Positions 60,258 through 64,000 of a stretch of 64,000 bases of DNA are shown here, one piece after another. The number at the start of each line of letters is the position of its first letter. Within the stretch, counting starts at the first letter, position 1. The notes beneath the pieces were generated by a model that made no database searches, was not told the DNA's origin, and was given only the letters and a program-made list of their open reading frames with translations. The position numbers and the translations under genes were made by a program. The DNA comes from Bacteroidales bacterium (GTDB lineage: Bacteria; Bacteroidota; Bacteroidia; Bacteroidales; UBA932). The DNA is taken from positions 62,001 through 126,000 of the forward strand of contig JAFSXX010000017.1 of NCBI GenBank assembly GCA_017443845.1. The letters run 5' to 3'.

Positions 60258-62234
60258 CTAATATCCAGGGTTCTGGAGGAGCTTGCCCTCGCTCTTGGTT
60301 ATCTCGTTGCGGGGAATAGGCATCAGGTAGTTGCGGCCGTCCTCGGGGAAGTACCTGGGAGTAGGATTCTGGTTGAGGATGCAGTCGCCGTAGTCGATTG
60401 TGTACTCCTTGCCGAGCCACTTGTAAGTAATGATGTACTCGATGGGCTTGCCATAGCGGGGATCGGAAGTGAAGCCGGAGTAGAAATATGTCTTGCTGGC
60501 CGGAGTGTTAGCCCAATAGTAATTGGTATTGTTTCTCGACTCGTCGTACAGGCGGGCTACGCGATAGACAGTATCCATCTTGTTGCCCTTCTTGAGGACC
60601 ATCACCTTGCCGCTTGCCAGAGGCACGTTCTCATAGAAATCAGCCATCTTCCAACGGCGCAGGTCGAAGTAGCGGATAGTCTCCGCATAGAGTTCTACCC
60701 TGCGTTCGTTGACCAGGCGGTCCCAGAGATTGTCGCCGGATTCGGTAACGTCAGGCATCATCACGTCGGGACGATGGCGGATCTTGTTGATGTAATCGCG
60801 GCAGATATCCTCCCTGCCGATGCGGTATGCAGCCTCGGCATAGTTGAGGTACATCTCGGCCAGGCGGAACCAGGGATAGAGAAGGCTTCCGGTCTGCGAC
60901 TCGGAGATGTACGAAGTGGGGATATACCATTTGTAGAGTTCAAGTCCGCCGTGGTTTCCGCTTGCCGTCTGCTTTGCCTTGGATGTATATGCAGGCTCGT
61001 CGGCCTTGTTGGCAACGAGGAAATCGTCACGGGTCATATCGTCGTATTGATAGTAGAGAAGGAGCGGATCCTCGGTGTAACCTCCGTCCTTGTCGGTGCT
61101 GCCATAAGGATAGAAGGGAGCGGCTATGCAGTAGTAGAAACGGGGATCGCGGTTGGCGTAGGGATGATTCTCGTCGTATCCGGAACCCTCCTCGAACCAC
61201 TTCTTGCCGTTTGCCATTTCGAAGTCGATCTGGGCGGCCTGGGTCGGGTGGAATGCTTCCCATCCGTTGTAGTACTCGACGGTGTAGAGCAACTGGGCTT
61301 TCTTGGTGTAGTTGTCGTCGGCATCGGAAGTTGCCACGAAATACTTAGCCCAGATAATCTCGGGAGAATCGAGGTCTTTCCATACTCCGTCGTAAGTGTC
61401 GTCGAGCTTGTATGCCCCATCGACATCGGCACGGTCCACGATAGCCTTGGCGGCATCGAAGGCTCTCTGCCACTTATCCTGGCTGTATGCGCCGTGGAAT
61501 ACATCTCCCGCGGGATGCTTGGGATCGTTGAAGAGTTCGGATGCAGCGACGAGGGTGAGGCGGCAGCGGAGTGCCAGCACCACATCCTTGTTGATGCGGC
61601 CCTTGACAGCATCTTTCGCTTCAGGGAGCATATTATACGCGTTTTCGAGATCCTCCAGAATGAAATCCACGCAGTCGTCAAAGTTTGCGCGGTCGACGGT
61701 AAAGTCATCGTCAAGGGCGAAGGGTTTCCTGATGATAGGTACACCTGCATAACGCTGGATGAGCAGGAAATACGACCAGGCGCGGAGGAAATAGACCTCT
61801 CCCATAAGACGGGTCTTGGCCTCTTCCGACATCTGCGATCCCTTTTCATTGATGTACTGAAGGAAGTAATTCATCCTGTAAACCCACTCGTAGGTACGGT
61901 TCCAGATATTGAGGATGGTGGTACGGGTATTGTGGGCCTGGCCGCCTTCCTTGATGTACATTACATTGTCGGGATCCATATATCCGGATGCGATGTAGCG
62001 GGTAGAGGTACCGCCGTAGCGGAAATAACCCTCGTCGGTGATACATCCTACGTTACCCTCCTGATATGGATCGGGCAAAACGGTGTAGAGCGCGTTCACA
62101 TAGGACTCTGCCAATGCGTCGCTGTTGAAAACGGCATCCTCGCTGAGTTTGTCAAGAGGTTTCTTGTCCAGGAAACCGTCGTTGCAGGATACCAGGGCGA
62201 GAGCCGCAGTCAAAAGTAAATATATCTTTTTCAT
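60258..62234 (-). CDS. SusD/RagB-family glycan-binding lipoprotein
   Basis: The 658-residue surface lipoprotein starts MKKIYLLLTAALALVSCNDG, with lipobox LVSC. It has the SusD pattern: FLDKKPLDKLSEDAVFNSDA, EVYFLRAWSYFLLIQRYAGVP, WFRLAEMYLNYAEAAYR and RVELYAETIRYFDLRRWK. It forms the lid over the SusC transporter and binds the glycan. It lies 6 bases after susC and 4 before the ceramidase-type gene, at the head of the operon. Confidence 0.95.
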   Translation of the reverse strand: MKKIYLLLTAALALVSCNDGFLDKKPLDKLSEDAVFNSDALAESYVNALYTVLPDPYQEGNVGCITDEGYFRYGGTSTRYIASGYMDPDNVMYIKEGGQAHNTRTTILNIWNRTYEWVYRMNYFLQYINEKGSQMSEEAKTRLMGEVYFLRAWSYFLLIQRYAGVPIIRKPFALDDDFTVDRANFDDCVDFILEDLENAYNMLPEAKDAVKGRINKDVVLALRCRLTLVAASELFNDPKHPAGDVFHGAYSQDKWQRAFDAAKAIVDRADVDGAYKLDDTYDGVWKDLDSPEIIWAKYFVATSDADDNYTKKAQLLYTVEYYNGWEAFHPTQAAQIDFEMANGKKWFEEGSGYDENHPYANRDPRFYYCIAAPFYPYGSTDKDGGYTEDPLLLYYQYDDMTRDDFLVANKADEPAYTSKAKQTASGNHGGLELYKWYIPTSYISESQTGSLLYPWFRLAEMYLNYAEAAYRIGREDICRDYINKIRHRPDVMMPDVTESGDNLWDRLVNERRVELYAETIRYFDLRRWKMADFYENVPLASGKVMVLKKGNKMDTVYRVARLYDESRNNTNYYWANTPASKTYFYSGFTSDPRYGKPIEYIITYKWLGKEYTIDYGDCILNQNPTPRYFPEDGRNYLMPIPRNEITKSEGKLLQNPGY

Positions 62235-62240
62235 AATCGC

Positions 62241-64000
62241 TTAGAATGACAGTTTTAAACCGGTATTGACGATACGCATCTGCGGATAGGTCTGGTAGCT
62301 TTCGTCCGAGGTTTCGGGGTCGACGAACTTGAGTTCGGATAAGGTCAGCAGGTTGTAACCCGCGATATAGAAGCGAAGGCTCTGGACGCCGAGCTTGGGA
62401 GCCCACTTCTTGACGGGGAGGGTGTAGCCGATCTCGACATTCTTCAGACGGAGGAATGCGGCGTTGCGGGAGTAGAAATCGGAACGGTTGACACCGCCGT
62501 TGCTGACGGTAGAGCCGATCCTCGGATAGTCGGAGTCGGCGTTTTCCTTATTCCAGCCGTAGGTTGCGGCAAACCAGTCGAGGTTGCCGGATACGGGGTC
62601 CATCGCAGGCGAGTAGTAGTAACGCGCGAGAGCCTGTCCCTGGAGCAGCATCGAGAAGTCGAAATTCTTCCAGGTGAGGTCTCCGTTGATACCGAATACG
62701 ATCTGGGGCACCGTGGTGCGGTCCATACGGTAACGGTCGAGGTTGGTGATCTTGTTATCACCGTCGAGATCCTCGAACCAAAAGTCTCCGAGGGTGGCGC
62801 CGCCCATCTGAAGATGATTTGTCAAATCTTCTTCGGTCTTGTTGATACCGCCTACCTTATAATAGAGAGCGGAGCCCATAGGCATACCCTCAAGTTTCAT
62901 ATAGTCGTGTCCCTCAGGCCAGGGCGCCTCATCCATATATTCGATGCGGTTGCGGGCGTAGAGAAAGTTGGCGGTCACGTGATAGAGCAGTTCGCCTCCG
63001 TAGAGTTTGTTCTCGTGGGAGAGCTGGAGCTCGATTCCGCGATTGGAGACGATACCGATGTTTTCGTCAGGAAGGCTGTTGGTCAAGCCCGTATAGTATG
63101 GAACGGAAGCGTTGCGGGTGCAGAGGATGTTGTTTCGCCTGGTCATGAAGGCCTCGAGTTCCCATCCGAGGAGTCCGTTGAAGATATTTCCGTCTATACC
63201 GACATTCCAGGTGCGGCCGACCTCCCAGGTGACATTGAGGTTGGGAATGACGCCAGGGATGATGAAGTTGACCTCCTTGTTGTCAAACATCGTCTTGTAG
63301 GAGTAAGCCGAGGTATATGAATAAGTGGTCATATACTGGAACGGGTCGATCTGGTCGTTACCCTGCTCTCCGTACGAAGCGCGGATCTTGAGGTTGGTCA
63401 GCCAGTCGACGTTGTCCTTGATGAACGGCTCTTCGGATATGCGCCAGCCGATGGAAGCTCCCGGGAAGATACCCCAGCGCTTATCGGCGGGGAAGTTCTC
63501 GGAACCGTCGTAACGGATGATGAACTGAGCCATATACTTGCTGTTGTAGTCGTATCCTATACGGCTGAAGAGCGAACGGCGGGCCCTTTCGCGGGCATAA
63601 CCGTTTATCGCGTACCAGCTCTTGTCTGCGGAGCCGGCAAAGAACTCGTCGAGGATATCAGAAGCGAAGGAGTTGATTCCCGCCTTGAAATAGTCGAGCC
63701 TGTATGCGCTCTGCTCGAATCCGAACAGTGCGGTAACGTGATGTCCGCCGAAGTCGCGGTCATAATTGACGTTGACGTTGAATGCGGTGTTGGTAGTATG
63801 GGTCTGGTACTCGTGGAGCACGGGAGTGGGCCAGTAAGAGTTGGACCGCTCCTCGAAGAGTTCGGTGATCTCGTCGTAGCTGTAGTAGTTCCAGTTCTGC
63901 TGCCAGTTCTTGTTGAAGGTGCTCACCAGGTCATAAGCAAGATAACCGTTTACCGACAGGCCTTTGGTGAGGGCGCTGAGGTCCAGGTTTGCCGTGAAGG
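62241..64000 (-). CDS. SusC-like TonB-dependent outer-membrane transporter (5' part outside window)
   Basis: The C-terminal 586 or so residues of a SusC/RagA barrel run off the right edge; the full protein should be around 1000 residues. Strands such as DFGGHHVTALFGFEQSAYRL, RIGYDYNSKYMAQFIIRYDG, ENFPADKRWGIFPGASIGWR and the end AGYNLLTLSELKFVDPETSD followed by RIVNTGLKLSF are typical. The plug and TonB box are not visible. It imports the oligosaccharide caught by the adjacent SusD protein and is the most upstream gene of the operon seen here. Confidence 0.95.
   Translation of the reverse strand, partial: FTANLDLSALTKGLSVNGYLAYDLVSTFNKNWQQNWNYYSYDEITELFEERSNSYWPTPVLHEYQTHTTNTAFNVNVNYDRDFGGHHVTALFGFEQSAYRLDYFKAGINSFASDILDEFFAGSADKSWYAINGYARERARRSLFSRIGYDYNSKYMAQFIIRYDGSENFPADKRWGIFPGASIGWRISEEPFIKDNVDWLTNLKIRASYGEQGNDQIDPFQYMTTYSYTSAYSYKTMFDNKEVNFIIPGVIPNLNVTWEVGRTWNVGIDGNIFNGLLGWELEAFMTRRNNILCTRNASVPYYTGLTNSLPDENIGIVSNRGIELQLSHENKLYGGELLYHVTANFLYARNRIEYMDEAPWPEGHDYMKLEGMPMGSALYYKVGGINKTEEDLTNHLQMGGATLGDFWFEDLDGDNKITNLDRYRMDRTTVPQIVFGINGDLTWKNFDFSMLLQGQALARYYYSPAMDPVSGNLDWFAATYGWNKENADSDYPRIGSTVSNGGVNRSDFYSRNAAFLRLKNVEIGYTLPVKKWAPKLGVQSLRFYIAGYNLLTLSELKFVDPETSDESYQTYPQMRIVNTGLKLSF

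Overview
The window is chromosomal DNA from a GC-rich member of the Bacteroidales, probably an uncultured gut or rumen lineage. The evidence is the Bacteroidetes -7 promoter element TAnnTTTG ahead of many genes, SusC/SusD proteins, a BACON domain, a fimbrillin-like lipoprotein, DUF4290 and DUF5683 proteins, a six-gene Na+-NQR operon and the order parA-parB-DUF5683-mltD. I cannot name a genus.

Layout. 1-4130: a CDP-alcohol phosphatidyltransferase cut by the edge, rmuC, tRNA-Lys(UUU) inside a striking inverted repeat, and a fimbrillin-like lipoprotein preceded by an unlisted 43-residue gene. 4257-9767: nqrABCDEF, divergent from a uvrD/pcrA helicase (9814-12327) with back-to-back promoters. 12328-13430: a non-coding block with four copies of a short palindrome, seven units of a 52-bp hairpin minisatellite and a structured stretch ending in a terminator-like hairpin. 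13431-16391: a lipoprotein, a SRPBCC protein, an RsmF-like rRNA methyltransferase and a Nudix hydrolase. 16424-17874: an AT-rich hipBA toxin-antitoxin cassette bracketed by 33-bp near-identical direct repeats. 18018-30331: housekeeping genes (lolA, ftsK, rfbDC, a lipid kinase, parAB, mltD, an HhH/barrel protein). 30405-38374: hpt, adk, SPFH, obg, PAP2, lplA, hpf, a tyrosine recombinase, a DeoR regulator and an EamA transporter, with two inverted copies of a MITE-like element. 38375-41480: an AT-rich accessory patch with a decayed IS4-type transposase and an AbiE toxin-antitoxin pair.

41531-64000 is the most interesting region. Thirteen tightly packed minus-strand genes (SusC, SusD, ceramidase-type amidase, two GH20 hexosaminidases, MurQ, a 1037-residue repeat lipoprotein with BACON domain, a transglutaminase-type lipoprotein, two GHL10-type lipoproteins, a BadF-type sugar kinase, an MFS transporter and a NagB/PIG-L fusion) run as one apparent operon. 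Two plus-strand genes (CBM9-like protein, NahK-like kinase) converge on its end. MurQ, which acts only on N-acetylmuramic acid 6-phosphate, together with hexosaminidases and GHL10 enzymes, points to a polysaccharide utilisation locus for peptidoglycan glycan or a related GlcNAc-rich wall polymer. The repeat lipoprotein and the transglutaminase both carry segments that look like the pseudomurein-binding repeat of methanogen surface proteins. A surface machine that grips a microbial cell wall, cuts it, imports the sugars through SusCD and feeds them via kinase, MurQ and NagB into glycolysis is the system I would pursue. All family assignments are from reading the sequence; no search was run.
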